Shown: positions 44,245-53,084, numbered from the stretch's first letter. The stretch is 64,000 bases of DNA from Taibaiella soli (GCF_003236175.1 NZ_QKTW01000017.1:260304-324303); one strand, 5' to 3'. A program made the numbers and translations. The notes: generated by a model from the sequence alone, not told the origin.

Positions 44245-44873
44245 GTGTAATAGCCAAACTGGCGTCCAGCCTGAATCGTAAGGATGAAGTGCCCAATATT
44301 GAACTGGCAGTACAAATAGCCTCAAAAAAAGATCAGGCAGCAGTAAAAGAACTAGTAACACATCTCAGCGACAAAAATAAAGATATCCAGAGCGACTGTA
44401 TCAAAGTGCTCTATGAAATCGGCGATCTCAAACCGGCTTTGATTGCGGGTTATATCACTGAATTTGTCTTACTGCTTACGAGCAAAAACAACCGTTTGCA
44501 ATGGGGTGCGATGACGGCACTGAGTGCTATTGCCAGCGAATACCCAAAAGAGATCTATAAGGAGCTGGGTAAAATACTGGACGCGGCGGATAAAGGTTCT
44601 GTGATTACGAAGGACAATGCGGTGGCGATTCTCATCAAGCTATACAAACTGAGTGAATACACCAATAAAGTGTTTCCGCTGCTTACAGAGCAATTAAAAT
44701 CCAGCCCGACAAATCAGTTACCGATGTATGCAGAAAACGCGGCGCCGGCAATCAGTAATAAGCATAAGGCTGAATTTATCGATGTTTTACATTCAAGACT
44801 GGATGAAATCGAGAAAGACTCCAAGAGAAAACGTGTAGAGAAAGTCATTAAAAAGTTGACAGTGAACAGTTGA
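44241..44873 (+). CDS. HEAT-repeat protein
   Basis: 210 residues, all helical, with four or five HEAT-like repeats (VKELVTHLSDKNKDIQSDCIKVLYEIGDLKPALIAGYITEFVLLLTSKNNRLQWGAMTALSAIASEYPKEIYKELGKIL). No signal peptide or catalytic motif; a cytosolic scaffold or DNA-glycosylase-like (AlkD-type) fold is possible but unsupported. Translationally coupled to the DUF1697 gene. Confidence 0.8.
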   Translation: MSVIAKLASSLNRKDEVPNIELAVQIASKKDQAAVKELVTHLSDKNKDIQSDCIKVLYEIGDLKPALIAGYITEFVLLLTSKNNRLQWGAMTALSAIASEYPKEIYKELGKILDAADKGSVITKDNAVAILIKLYKLSEYTNKVFPLLTEQLKSSPTNQLPMYAENAAPAISNKHKAEFIDVLHSRLDEIEKDSKRKRVEKVIKKLTVNS

Positions 44874-45030
44874 CAGTTAATTTGCTGAAACGTAAAACGA
44901 GCGTCTTAAATGCTGCGAAAACAACTTTACACACCAATAAACACAAGTTTTCAGCTTTGGATTTTCAATTTTCACATTTCACATTTCACGTTTGAAGGGC
45001 ATTGTTAACTGTCAATTGTCAACTGTTCAC
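44862..45030. repeat. Inverted repeat flanking the HEAT-protein/rfbB spacer
   Basis: AGTGAACAGTTGACA (44865-44879) is repeated in reverse complement as TGTCAACTGTTCACT near 45017-45031, enclosing about 140 bp with CACATTTCACATTTCACG-like sequence. The arms also contain GTTGACAGTTAA/TTAACTGTCAA variants. It resembles other CACATT-type intergenic repeats of this genome. No gene inside. Confidence 0.55.
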
Positions 45031-45105
45031 TATTTGAATCAAGGTTTGGCTTAAAAATTGCTGATAATTTTATCTGGAATACCATTTCTATATCAATCAA
45101 ATAAT

Positions 45106-45113
45106 TATTTTCG
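45106..45113 (+). promoter_or_regulatory. Possible -7 element before rfbB
   Basis: TATTTTCG, a one-mismatch TAnnTTTG box, ends 4 bp before the ATG. Use of it would give a nearly leaderless transcript, as with mutS. Confidence 0.25.
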
Positions 45114-45117
45114 CGGA

Positions 45118-46167
45118 ATGAACAAGACTTTGATCATCACCGGTGGCGCCGGGTTTATTGGTTCTCATGTAGTACGCCTGTTTGTAACTAAATATCCGGA
45201 CTATAAGATCATCAACCTGGATGCGCTGACTTACGCCGGAAACCTTGAAAACCTGAAAGATATCGAGCATTCGCCTAACTATACTTTTGTAAAAGCTGAT
45301 ATCACAGATGCAGAAACCATCCGCCAGATTTTCCAGCAATATCAGCCTGACGGTGTAATCCACCTGGCGGCAGAAAGTCACGTGGACCGTTCTATCGTTG
45401 ATCCAAATGCGTTTATTCAAACTAACGTAATGGGCACCGCGAATCTTTTGAACGCTGCAAAAGAACTGTGGAAAGGCAATTACGAAGGCAAACGTTTCTA
45501 CCACGTTTCTACAGACGAAGTTTATGGCTCACTGGGTGAAACTGGCTTCTTCCTGGAAACTACTCCATACGATCCACAATCTCCATATTCTGCTTCTAAA
45601 GCTGCTTCTGACCATCTGGTGCGTGCTTATGGCAATACTTACGAACTTCCGTTTGTACTGACCAACTGCTCTAATAACTATGGTCCGAACCACTTCCCGG
45701 AAAAACTGATTCCGCTCTTCATCAATAATATCCGTAACAATAAAGCATTGCCGGTTTATGGCGACGGTAAATATACCCGCGACTGGCTGTTTGTAATTGA
45801 CCATGCCCGTGCGATTGATACAGTATTTCACAACGGCCGCAACGCAGAAACATACAATATCGGTGGTTTCAACGAATGGCAAAATATCGAACTCGTGAAA
45901 TTGCTCTGCAAAACGATGGACGAAAAACTGGGCCGTGAAGCCGGTACTTCTGAAAAACTGATCTCTTATGTAAAAGATCGTCCGGGTCACGACAAACGCT
46001 ATGCAATTGACGCAACCAAGATCAATAAAGAACTGGGCTGGGCGCCATCTGTAACGTTTGAAGAAGGTCTGGCGAAAACAATCGACTGGTACCTCGCTAA
46101 TGAAGAATGGCTGGAGAACGTAACAAGCGGCGATTATCAAACTTATTACGAGAAGCAATACGCATAA
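45118..46167 (+). CDS. rfbB: dTDP-glucose 4,6-dehydratase
   Basis: 349 residues from the ATG at 45118 (MNKTLIITGGAGFIGSHVV). Second step of dTDP-L-rhamnose synthesis: NAD-dependent dehydration of dTDP-glucose. GGAGFIGSH is the Rossmann motif; the catalytic triad region is FYHVSTDEVYGSLG with Asp-Glu, and YSASKAASDHLV supplies Tyr and Lys; NCSNNYGPNHFPEKLIPLFI is typical. RfbA follows 51 bp downstream; rfbC and rfbD are not in the window. Confidence 0.97.
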   Translation: MNKTLIITGGAGFIGSHVVRLFVTKYPDYKIINLDALTYAGNLENLKDIEHSPNYTFVKADITDAETIRQIFQQYQPDGVIHLAAESHVDRSIVDPNAFIQTNVMGTANLLNAAKELWKGNYEGKRFYHVSTDEVYGSLGETGFFLETTPYDPQSPYSASKAASDHLVRAYGNTYELPFVLTNCSNNYGPNHFPEKLIPLFINNIRNNKALPVYGDGKYTRDWLFVIDHARAIDTVFHNGRNAETYNIGGFNEWQNIELVKLLCKTMDEKLGREAGTSEKLISYVKDRPGHDKRYAIDATKINKELGWAPSVTFEEGLAKTIDWYLANEEWLENVTSGDYQTYYEKQYA

Positions 46168-46218
46168 ACAGCGCTTCTTGCATCTTAGCAAAAATCAACT
46201 CAACGACTTCGCATCAAT

Positions 46219-47085
46219 ATGAAAGGAATTATCCTTGCCGGCGGTTCAGGAACCCGCCTCTATCCACTTACGATTGCCGTCAGCAAACAGCTGATGCCGG
46301 TTTATGATAAGCCAATGATCTATTATCCGCTCAGTACACTGATGCTGGCGGGTATCCGTGAAATACTGATCATTACTACCCCAGCCGATCAGGAAGGTTT
46401 CAAAAAATTACTCGGCGACGGCAGCAATATCGGTTGTCGCTTTGAATATGTAGTGCAGCCAAGTCCGGACGGTCTGGCGCAGGCATTTATCCTTGGCGAC
46501 AGCTTTATCGGCAATGATCCGGCGGCGCTCGTTTTGGGTGATAATATCTTCTACGGCTCCGGAATGGGCACCATGCTGCGCAAAAAAGCTAATCCTGATG
46601 GTGCTGTGGTTTTTGCCTACCAGGTTCACGACCCGGAACGTTATGGTGTTGTTGAGTTCGATAAAAACTTCAAGGCATTAAGCATCGAAGAAAAACCGAC
46701 ACAACCTAAATCAAACTATGCTGTTCCCGGCCTTTATTTCTACGACAACGATGTTGTAAATATTGCCAAATCCATTAAGCCATCTCCTCGTGGCGAACTC
46801 GAAATCACAGACATCAATCGTGTGTATCTCGAAGCAGGTAAACTGGAAGTTGGCGTACTGGATCGCGGCACTGCGTGGTTGGATACAGGTACGTTTGATT
46901 CACTGATCCAGGCTGGTCAGTTTATCGAAGTAATTGAAAAACGTCAGGGACTGAAAATCGGTTGTATCGAAGAAATTGCTTACCGCAACGGCTGGATTAA
47001 TGACGAGCAAATGAACAAACTCGGCGATCTGTATCTGAAAAGCGGCTACGGCAGTTATCTCAAGCAAATGATCGGCACGCTGTAA
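46219..47085 (+). CDS. rfbA: Glucose-1-phosphate thymidylyltransferase
   Basis: 288 residues, normal length. First step of the dTDP-rhamnose pathway: dTTP plus glucose-1-phosphate to dTDP-glucose. [17 protein letters not shown] is the nucleotidyltransferase signature; [19 protein letters not shown] and [10 protein letters not shown] hold the metal-binding Asp; [23 protein letters not shown] and [20 protein letters not shown] are further conserved parts. Probably co-transcribed with rfbB. A strong terminator follows. Confidence 0.97.
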   Translation: MKGIILAGGSGTRLYPLTIAVSKQLMPVYDKPMIYYPLSTLMLAGIREILIITTPADQEGFKKLLGDGSNIGCRFEYVVQPSPDGLAQAFILGDSFIGNDPAALVLGDNIFYGSGMGTMLRKKANPDGAVVFAYQVHDPERYGVVEFDKNFKALSIEEKPTQPKSNYAVPGLYFYDNDVVNIAKSIKPSPRGELEITDINRVYLEAGKLEVGVLDRGTAWLDTGTFDSLIQAGQFIEVIEKRQGLKIGCIEEIAYRNGWINDEQMNKLGDLYLKSGYGSYLKQMIGTL

Positions 47086-47118
47086 TACTAAATCAAAAAT
47101 CAAAACCTGTTTTTTATA

Positions 47119-47149
47119 AAAAACTGCATCTTTTAGGTGCAGTTTTTTT
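47119..47149 (+). terminator. Rho-independent terminator after rfbA
   Basis: AAAACTGCATC, loop, GGTGCAGTTTTTTT: a stem of about ten pairs with a T run. It sits between rfbA and the convergent glycosyltransferase gene and may serve both. Confidence 0.88.
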
Positions 47150-47161
47150 GTGTAAGACCGA

Positions 47162-48184
47162 TTAAAGATTTGGCGTGCTGCCCAATACTCTTTTTAGCCT
47201 TACAATCATTTTATCGCAAAACGATTTACCGAAAAACAGCAAGCTGTAATAATAGATATAATAATAAAAAGATTGGTTGATATCGATCCGCTCTTCCAAT
47301 TGTTTACAATAGTTCCGGAATGTTTTACTCCCTTTATTTCGCTGTATGGATATTACCGGATAGGCATATTTCGAAAAACTCCGTTTCATAAAACCGGATG
47401 ATCGCAATCCATATTTTGCATCGATATAAGCGGTTATTTTAAAGAAACCATCCATAAAATTCAAAGAATTCGCAACAGTTATCTCACCTGGTTTATAGAG
47501 GCTTTTCTCCGTGTCCGAGCTTCCGAACAGAGGAACAGCCCTCAGGCTTTCGTCCTGACAGGTTAATGGAATGGAGCAAAAAGCGGAAGGATGATGGAGC
47601 GTAACCTCCGCCAGCAAATAAAGCTGATATAGCAACGTACCATCAAACTGATCCGTCTGCAACAGCGCTGCATAAGCACGTTTTACACAAAAGCCAGAGA
47701 TCAGCACACTCTTCCGGAAAAGTGTCTGGTACGCATCTACACCTTTTTCAAAAAATTTATCCTCGGGAAAATATTTAAAGAGTTCCTTCGTGCCATCTCT
47801 GTGAATGAGCGTATGCGTTTTAAGAACGTAACCTAATTCAGGATGGTTTTTCAGAAATTGAATAAATGAAGGCAGGTTTTCAGTTTCAAACAAATCATCG
47901 TCACCCATAAAGATGATAAACTCACCACTCGCCTTTTCAACCAGCCGCCTGAGATTTGCATCATAGCCAAGATTCTTTTCGTTCAAAAACAATTTCACGT
48001 CAAGCACTGATGCCTGCATGAAGCTTTCCACCTGCGCAACAATCTGCTCACGTTGCAGACTATCATTTTCGCAGATCACTATCTCGATATCTTTCGCGCA
48101 AGCGGTGTTTATCGTCTTCAACAAACGCACCAGCTCAAGCGGGCGATTATAGCTAGGGATACATATGGAGACGAATGGCGGCAT
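47162..48184 (-). CDS. Family 2 glycosyltransferase
   Basis: 340 residues from the ATG at 48182-48184 (MPPFVSICIPSYNRPLELVRLLKTI); an earlier ATG runs through a repeat-like GGAGGAGG spacer and is rejected. The GT-A fold is shown by VSICIPSYNR, IEIVICENDS, NLGYDANLRRLVEKASGEFIIFMGDDD (the DxD-type metal site) and a C-terminal region with aromatic-rich helices. Likely adds a sugar to surface polysaccharide; its proximity to rfbA/rfbB fits, though it is convergent with them. Donor and acceptor unknown. Confidence 0.9.
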   Translation of the reverse strand: MPPFVSICIPSYNRPLELVRLLKTINTACAKDIEIVICENDSLQREQIVAQVESFMQASVLDVKLFLNEKNLGYDANLRRLVEKASGEFIIFMGDDDLFETENLPSFIQFLKNHPELGYVLKTHTLIHRDGTKELFKYFPEDKFFEKGVDAYQTLFRKSVLISGFCVKRAYAALLQTDQFDGTLLYQLYLLAEVTLHHPSAFCSIPLTCQDESLRAVPLFGSSDTEKSLYKPGEITVANSLNFMDGFFKITAYIDAKYGLRSSGFMKRSFSKYAYPVISIQRNKGSKTFRNYCKQLEERIDINQSFYYYIYYYSLLFFGKSFCDKMIVRLKRVLGSTPNL

Positions 48185-48189
48185 AAATG

Positions 48190-48410
48190 ATTTACAGCGC
48201 AAGTGGCCTCCTCTAACTCCTCCAAAGGAGGAGGACACCCAACCACTCGCCACTCACATTTTTTAACTTTTGATTTAGACGCTCAAATTTAATTAAAACC
48301 CCTAACCCCTGAAGGGAAATCTCTGCGCGAGGCGTTTCCCGTCAAGATGCATAAAAGATAAAAATTACCATCTACACAAACACATTCCCCACATTCATTA
48401 CATTCCAACA
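48190..48410. repeat. Low-complexity intergenic repeats
   Basis: CCTCCTCTAACTCCTCC followed by GGAGGAGG (48207-48235), then CCCCTAACCCCTGAAGGG (48299-48316), and CACATT-type repeats (48378-48412) as in the 40.6-kb region. These short elements are common Bacteroidota spacer repeats. No gene. Confidence 0.5.
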
Positions 48411-48416
48411 CATTTA

Positions 48417-49313
48417 TTACCGCATTGTCACATTTCCTTGAACCCCGCCTGTATGAATACAAAGGATTTTCGCATCGCGATCAAATTCGCCGCGGGCAAT
48501 CATTTCCTGCAAACCGAACATCATTTTTCCTGTATAAACACGATCGAGCTGAATGTCTGTTTCTGAAAAAAATGAATCCATGAAAGATTGCAATGCCGGT
48601 GTAATTTTCCCGAAGCCACCGAAATGCCATTCATCCGTAATGTGGAAAGTATCGTGCTTTTCTTCTGATAAAAACGGTTTGATTTCCTCTTCAAGATAAT
48701 GACCGCCTTTCATCGGCGCAAAGCCAATTACATGCTGATGCACTGGTAATATACTCCGGATTCCGGCAAGCGTGGTGCCTGTTCCAGCAGACAAACAAAT
48801 ATTAGTGTATTCATCACTGATCATTTCAGCAATTAATGCACTACCCTTCCTTCCAGCTTCGTTGGCGCCGCCTTCGGGAATAATAAAAGGTTGATTGAAT
48901 TGCTTAGACACTGCCGATAAATAGTCGCTATCATTTTTCAGCTTGTATTCTTCTCTGGTCACGCCGTGTAATTGCATGCCATAAGCGATACAGTCTTTTA
49001 AAGTCACCGTCGACTGCGGCTCCATGCCGCGAACAATACCGATAGCACGGAATCCATATTTTTTTGCGGCAGCAGCGGCAGCAACGAGGTGATTAGAAAA
49101 CGGTCCGCCGAAGGTTAGAATCGTAGTAAAGCCTTGCTCTTTTGCGGCTTGCAAATTATAAATCAGTTTATACCATTTATTACCGGAAATAACGGGATCA
49201 AAAAGATCAAGCCGTAGCATATCGACTCGTATGACACTGGCTCCAGTCCAGCTTTTCAGCGATTGAACCGGCAAGTTTTTTGCGGCTAACGTGGCTTCAC
49301 TAATTATATCCAT
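48417..49313 (-). CDS. D-cysteine desulfhydrase/ACC deaminase-like PLP enzyme
   Basis: 298 residues from the ATG at 49311-49313 (MDIISEATLAAKN), or 305 from an ATG seven codons earlier. PLP fold-type II: ISGNKWYKL with the PLP lysine (Lys46), TFGGPFSNHLVAAAAAAKKYG, IPEGGANEAGRKGS and LSAGTGTTLAGI. Members deaminate 1-aminocyclopropane-1-carboxylate or desulfhydrate D-cysteine; sequence does not decide between them. It overlaps the end of era by 14 bp and is probably co-transcribed. Confidence 0.88.
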   Translation of the reverse strand: MDIISEATLAAKNLPVQSLKSWTGASVIRVDMLRLDLFDPVISGNKWYKLIYNLQAAKEQGFTTILTFGGPFSNHLVAAAAAAKKYGFRAIGIVRGMEPQSTVTLKDCIAYGMQLHGVTREEYKLKNDSDYLSAVSKQFNQPFIIPEGGANEAGRKGSALIAEMISDEYTNICLSAGTGTTLAGIRSILPVHQHVIGFAPMKGGHYLEEEIKPFLSEEKHDTFHITDEWHFGGFGKITPALQSFMDSFFSETDIQLDRVYTGKMMFGLQEMIARGEFDRDAKILCIHTGGVQGNVTMR

Positions 49314-50184
49314 ATTCACGGAGATAATTCTCATTGTCGCGCCATTTCGGACGCACCTTAATGAAGAGCTCGAGATGTACTTTGGCTTCGAGGAATTCTT
49401 CTATTTTTTTGCGCGCATTAATGCCCAGCTGTTTAATCATACTTCCACCCTTCCCGATCATGATCACTTTCTGTGTTTCGCGACTGACGATGATCTCGGC
49501 TTTGATCACATTCAGCGTTGGCTTTTCTTCAAACGACTGAATGATTACGGCACTATGATAAGGAATTTCCTCGTGGTATAAATTATAGATCTGCTCGCGG
49601 ATCAGCTCACTGACAAAGAAACGAACCGATCTGTCGGAGATACTATCTTCCGGATAATATGGTGGCGCTTCCGGCATATGCTTCAATACCGCCGGAATGA
49701 TTTTTTCAATATTCTTTTTCTTCGACGCAGAAACCGGCATCACTTCCCATTTCGGAAATTTCTCCTGAAACAGTTTTATCCGTGCTTCGATCTCTTTCTT
49801 ATCCTTAACCGTATCAATTTTATTGAGCAACAGTATGGTCGGGACTTTCAGGCGCAACATCTCTGCAATGGCTTCCATCTCTTCGATCGGCTGCGCAATA
49901 TCGTGCACCAGAAGGGCTACGTCCGCATCTTCCAATGCACTTTTCACATGCAGCATCATTTTGTTGTGCAGTTTGTATTTCGGCTCCACAATACCCGGCG
50001 TATCCGAGAAAATCAGCTGATATTCCGGTTCCGTAAGGATACCCAGAATACGGTGACGTGTGGTTTGCACCTTGGGCGAAGTGATCACTAATTGTTCGCC
50101 CAGTAAGGCATTGAGCAATGTAGATTTACCCGCATTAGGTGCACCGAATATATTAACGAAGCCAGATTTATGAACTGCTGCCAT
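49300..50184 (-). CDS. era: GTPase Era
   Basis: 294 residues from the ATG at 50182-50184 (MAAVHKSGFVNIFGAPNAGKST). Essential GTPase for 16S rRNA maturation and 30S assembly. G1 is GAPNAGKST (residues 14-22); switch/G2 region TTRHRILGI; G3 SDTPGI; G4 LLNKIDTV; C-terminal KH domain with the RNA-binding loop MIGKGGSMIKQLGINARKKIE. It is divergent from the initiator tRNA gene. Confidence 0.97.
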   Translation of the reverse strand: MAAVHKSGFVNIFGAPNAGKSTLLNALLGEQLVITSPKVQTTRHRILGILTEPEYQLIFSDTPGIVEPKYKLHNKMMLHVKSALEDADVALLVHDIAQPIEEMEAIAEMLRLKVPTILLLNKIDTVKDKKEIEARIKLFQEKFPKWEVMPVSASKKKNIEKIIPAVLKHMPEAPPYYPEDSISDRSVRFFVSELIREQIYNLYHEEIPYHSAVIIQSFEEKPTLNVIKAEIIVSRETQKVIMIGKGGSMIKQLGINARKKIEEFLEAKVHLELFIKVRPKWRDNENYLREYGYN

Positions 50185-50248
50185 GTGCGCAAAAGTACTA
50201 TCTGTAATGGGATTTAAAGAATTACCCGAAATAATATGTGATAAAGGC

Positions 50249-50278
50249 TTGGATTTTAAAAAGTTTGCTCTACTTTTG
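50249..50278 (+). promoter_or_regulatory. Promoter of initiator tRNA
   Basis: TTG (50249-50251), 19-bp spacer, TACTTTTG (50271-50278), ending 9 bp before the tRNA 5' end. A full match to the Bacteroidota primary promoter at the expected distance. Confidence 0.8.
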
Positions 50279-50287
50279 CATCCACAT

Positions 50288-50359
<72 letters not shown>

Positions 50360-50365
50360 CAGATT

Positions 50366-50392
50366 AAAGGCCGGATTCCATCCGGCCTTTTT
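50366..50392 (+). terminator. Terminator after initiator tRNA
   Basis: AAAGGCCGGAT, TCC, ATCCGGCCTTTTT: a perfect 11-bp stem with T run. It separates the tRNA from the convergent isochorismatase-like gene. Confidence 0.92.
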
Positions 50393-50432
50393 CTTTTATC
50401 CAGCCAAAAGCAACTTCCGATTTTTAAAGAAC

Positions 50433-51050
50433 CTACATATTCAGGAAAGCGCCATCATGCTTTAAGGCATTCACCATAATACCTGCAGTTTCTTTTCTCG
50501 CCCAATCACGCTGCAACTCACAGGCCAATTGGGCAATGCTGATCATTTTAGCGCCCGCCTGCTCTATGCGCCGTAAAGCCATTTCATGTGCCACTACAGA
50601 AGTACCGCCAACCGCATCTGCAAGCACGTAAACATCGTATCCTTCCCGCAGTGCATCGATTGACGGAAACGTAAGGCATGCTTCTGTCCACAATGCTGCA
50701 ATAATCAGTTTCTTTCTGCCGGTGGCCTTTATGGCATCGTTATATTCTTTGTCTTCCCAGGCATTGATGCTCGTTCTGTCATAAACAGGCAGATCTTTTA
50801 AAACATTGGCCAACCTTGGAATCGTAGGCTGATTAATGCCAGTCGCCACGTTGACAGTAGAAAGCACGATCGGAATCTTAAAGCCGGAAACGAGTTCCGC
50901 TGCCACGACAATCTTATCAATTAACTCCGCACGATTCATCGAGTTGATGGAATTTACCTGTACCGGCTGATAATCAATTATGGTCATTGCCGCATTGGCC
51001 GGCGTCAGCAAATGATCTGTCTTTGGATCGCGAATTGGAGCACTGCTCAT
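50433..51050 (-). CDS. Isochorismatase-family (YcaC-like) hydrolase
   Basis: 205 residues from the ATG at 51048-51050 (MSSAPIRDPKTDHLLTPANAAMTIIDYQP); longer starts would only add a repeat-free hydrophilic tail. The cysteine-hydrolase triad is recognisable: Asp in IIDYQ, the Cys in ALWTEACLTFPSIDALREGYDVYVLADAVGGTS. The pattern fits YcaC-type proteins of unknown substrate. No operon partner. Confidence 0.88.
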   Translation of the reverse strand: MSSAPIRDPKTDHLLTPANAAMTIIDYQPVQVNSINSMNRAELIDKIVVAAELVSGFKIPIVLSTVNVATGINQPTIPRLANVLKDLPVYDRTSINAWEDKEYNDAIKATGRKKLIIAALWTEACLTFPSIDALREGYDVYVLADAVGGTSVVAHEMALRRIEQAGAKMISIAQLACELQRDWARKETAGIMVNALKHDGAFLNM

Positions 51051-51231
51051 AACGGTTATGTTTGAAGTGGATGTGTAAGCAAACTGCTTTTTCTGCAATG
51101 AAAAAACATCTTACTGTTCTACAAGTAAGTTAAGGCAAACTGGCGATAAAGGAATCCGAAACCAATTATTAATGTCTTACTCCGGATACTCGGGCTCAGG
51201 TTACCCCGTAAGTTGAAAACGTCTTGCATTT

Positions 51232-51495
51232 GAGGTGCAACATCCTACCTCTAAGGTGCAACATCGTGCCTTTTAGCTAGGATTTCCTGCCTCTTAGGTT
51301 CAACGTCCTGGCTTTGAGGCAGGATATCCTACCTCTAAGGTGCAACATCCTGCCTTTTAGCTAGGATTTCCTGGCTCAGAGGTTCAACGTCCTGGCTTTG
51401 AGGTAGGATATCCTGCCTCTAAAGTGCAACATCCTGCCTTTTAGCTAGGATTTCCTGGCTCAGAGGTTCAACGCCCTGGCTTTGAGGTAGGATTT
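51232..51495. repeat. 21-bp minisatellite with an 84-bp higher-order period
   Basis: About twelve and a half units of ~21 bp fill this stretch. Units alternate in four types whose starts read GGTGCAACATCCTGCC, GCTAGGATTTCCTG, GGTTCAACGTCCTGG and GGTAGGATATCCTGCC, so every fourth unit is most alike, giving an 84-bp period. One unit is 22 bp. The array lies in a 507-bp gap between the isochorismatase-like gene and a lipoprotein gene; the rest of the gap holds a terminator-like hairpin (51505-51541). On the minus strand one frame reads as seven-residue units but with several TAG codons. Confidence 0.85.
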
Positions 51496-51504
51496 TCGCA
51501 CGCA

Positions 51505-51541
51505 CAAAAAAAGCCCCTTCAAATGAAGAAGCTTTTACTGT
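51505..51541 (-). terminator. Terminator-like hairpin after the lipoprotein gene
   Basis: On the minus strand AAAAGCTTCTTCA pairs imperfectly with TGAAGGGGCTTTTTTT, 16 bp after the lipoprotein stop and just before the minisatellite. Confidence 0.65.
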
Positions 51542-51557
51542 TATCATCAGTCAAAAA

Positions 51558-51986
51558 TTAAAACTCTGGTGTCTCCGTCAAAAATTCACTTACATAGTTA
51601 TTAAAATCGGCACTGTCCTTTACCGGATAATGAAATAGCATGATACTGTTTTTAGGTTTGTCTTTTTCATAAATGACCATGTATTGATCACCGATATTCA
51701 CACCTGATTCCGGCACATTGTAAGTTCCGTCGTTATAGCTCCTTGTGTAGGTTGATGAACCCAGGTAAAATTTATAGCTGACTCCAGAAGGGTAACTCCC
51801 TCTGCTGGAACTTCCCGGATTATTCGCCTTGTTGTATTTTGTTACGATACCGATTGCGTATGCCGGGTCATTCAGAATCTCTTTTCTCTTTTCCTTTTTG
51901 CAGGCAGAAAAACTAAACAGCAGTGCTGAAATGATGAGATACGCGCCATATCTCGCAACAGGGTATAATTTTCGACTTTGGAACAT
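51558..51986 (-). CDS. Lipoprotein of unknown function
   Basis: 142 residues with the lipoprotein signal LIISALLFSFSACKK (lipidated Cys29). The mature part is ~110 residues, beta-rich: YAIGIVTKYNKANNPGSSSRGSYPSGVSYKFYLGSSTYTRSYNDGTYNVPESGVNIGDQYMVIYEKDKPKNSIMLFHYPVKD. I do not recognise a family, though this type of small lipoprotein is common near secretion loci in Bacteroidota. It is 166 bp downstream of the 99-residue gene. Whether it belongs to the T6SS arm is unclear. Confidence 0.75.
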   Translation of the reverse strand: MFQSRKLYPVARYGAYLIISALLFSFSACKKEKRKEILNDPAYAIGIVTKYNKANNPGSSSRGSYPSGVSYKFYLGSSTYTRSYNDGTYNVPESGVNIGDQYMVIYEKDKPKNSIMLFHYPVKDSADFNNYVSEFLTETPEF

Positions 51987-52152
51987 TTATCAGTCGTTTT
52001 AGCTGACGAATAAATGTAATGCTCACTATCTGAATCAACTGTTAAAGTCGGCCGAAATGCTTATCTCTTTCCATTGTGCATTTTATGTCCTGATCGATAA
52101 AAATACTTTCAGGCAACCGTCTAATATAAAGTTCATATTCTCTGATAATTGA

Positions 52153-52452
52153 TCATCCTTTCTGAAACGACGACTTGAAATGGATATGCACATAATCAAA
52201 CTCATCCCGCTTGAGCACGATGAGTTTAGGGTAGCGCTTGACTTCTTTATGCGAACTAAACAATCCATCCGACACCGTTTCGATATATTCTGCGCTGCTG
52301 TCAATGCTGTCATTGCCCAACCCAGTTCTGCAAGCCCAACAATAGATTAATGCATCTTTTGTAAAAGCTTCGGGGTTTATACGACTCAGCTGGCTTGTGG
52401 CAGTTCCTTCGTCACAGAGAAGTACGGCCTGTTCGGTTATTTTTTGTGGCAT
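52153..52452 (-). CDS. Small protein of unknown function after the immunity candidate
   Basis: 99 residues starting five bases after the stop of the lipoprotein gene upstream, on the same strand. No signal peptide or membrane segment. The sequence begins MPQKITEQAVLLCDEGTATS and contains CWACRTGLGND. I recognise no family. It may be a truncated cargo or effector-associated protein of the VgrG module. Coding is supported mainly by its tight spacing and absence of a better frame. Confidence 0.5.
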   Translation of the reverse strand: MPQKITEQAVLLCDEGTATSQLSRINPEAFTKDALIYCWACRTGLGNDSIDSSAEYIETVSDGLFSSHKEVKRYPKLIVLKRDEFDYVHIHFKSSFQKG

Positions 52453-52457
52453 AGAAT

Positions 52458-53081
52458 CTATTTTTCGAATTCCTCCAAATCCTCTTTTATTACCGTTCCG
52501 TTATAACCGTCAATTGTAATTGTACGTAATGCAAACTCGTCGTTTCGTTTAATCTTATAACTGATCCACCATACGGCCCTCATACCAGCCTCCCATGTGC
52601 GGCTAATTGAAGTATGCTGATCCTCTACATCTATGTTATTTTCCTTCAAAAAGGCCCGAATCTCTTCCCAACCAAATTTGAACCATAAGTCGTAGTTAAT
52701 TTCTTTTGTAGTGCGTCCTGCAGCATCATTAAATTTCCAAATTCCTTTATAAAAATTTCCGCGGAGAAAACTTAGACCTGTTTTCTTTAAACTTCCGCCA
52801 GGATAAAATTCTTTGTAAAGGAAAAATAAACTGTCTGGATAAGTAATCTGCTCAACATAACCAGTTTCATAATTTCCAAATTGGAGAACATGGTTCCGCC
52901 CTTCATAAAATTCGTAGACTTCGTTTTTTTTGTGTTTATCGAATGTCTCGATGTCGAATACCTCAAACATGACCGACTGTTGATTTAGTAATTTATTTTT
53001 TTTCCCACCTTTTATCTGCTGTCCTGTACATGAGATTAACTCAGCAAAACAAAGAATGCCGACGATAATAATTTTTTTCAT
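52458..53081 (-). CDS. Lipoprotein, candidate immunity protein to the VgrG metzincin
   Basis: 207 residues; MKKIIIVGILCFAELISCTG is a lipoprotein signal (Cys18). The mature part has MORN-like strands (FYEGRNHVLQFGNYETGYVEQITYPDSLFFLYKEFYPGGSLKKTGLSFLRGNFYKGIWKFNDAAGRTTKEI) and a C-terminal region with WEAGMRAVWWISYK. It starts three bases after the end of the VgrG-metalloprotease gene. A lipoprotein in the periplasm, directly behind a toxin-bearing VgrG, is the standard position for an immunity protein against a periplasm-acting effector. Function is inferred from position only. Confidence 0.72.
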   Translation of the reverse strand: MKKIIIVGILCFAELISCTGQQIKGGKKNKLLNQQSVMFEVFDIETFDKHKKNEVYEFYEGRNHVLQFGNYETGYVEQITYPDSLFFLYKEFYPGGSLKKTGLSFLRGNFYKGIWKFNDAAGRTTKEINYDLWFKFGWEEIRAFLKENNIDVEDQHTSISRTWEAGMRAVWWISYKIKRNDEFALRTITIDGYNGTVIKEDLEEFEK

Positions 53082-53084
53082 TTT

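Noticed and set aside
51232-51495. CRISPR array in the 21-bp repeats
   Set aside because: Units are contiguous with no spacers.
52153-52452. PAAR or DUF4280 spike-tip protein
   Set aside because: The LLCDEGTATSQL start is faintly similar, but the conserved Pro-Ala-Ala-Arg or later DUF4280 motifs are missing.
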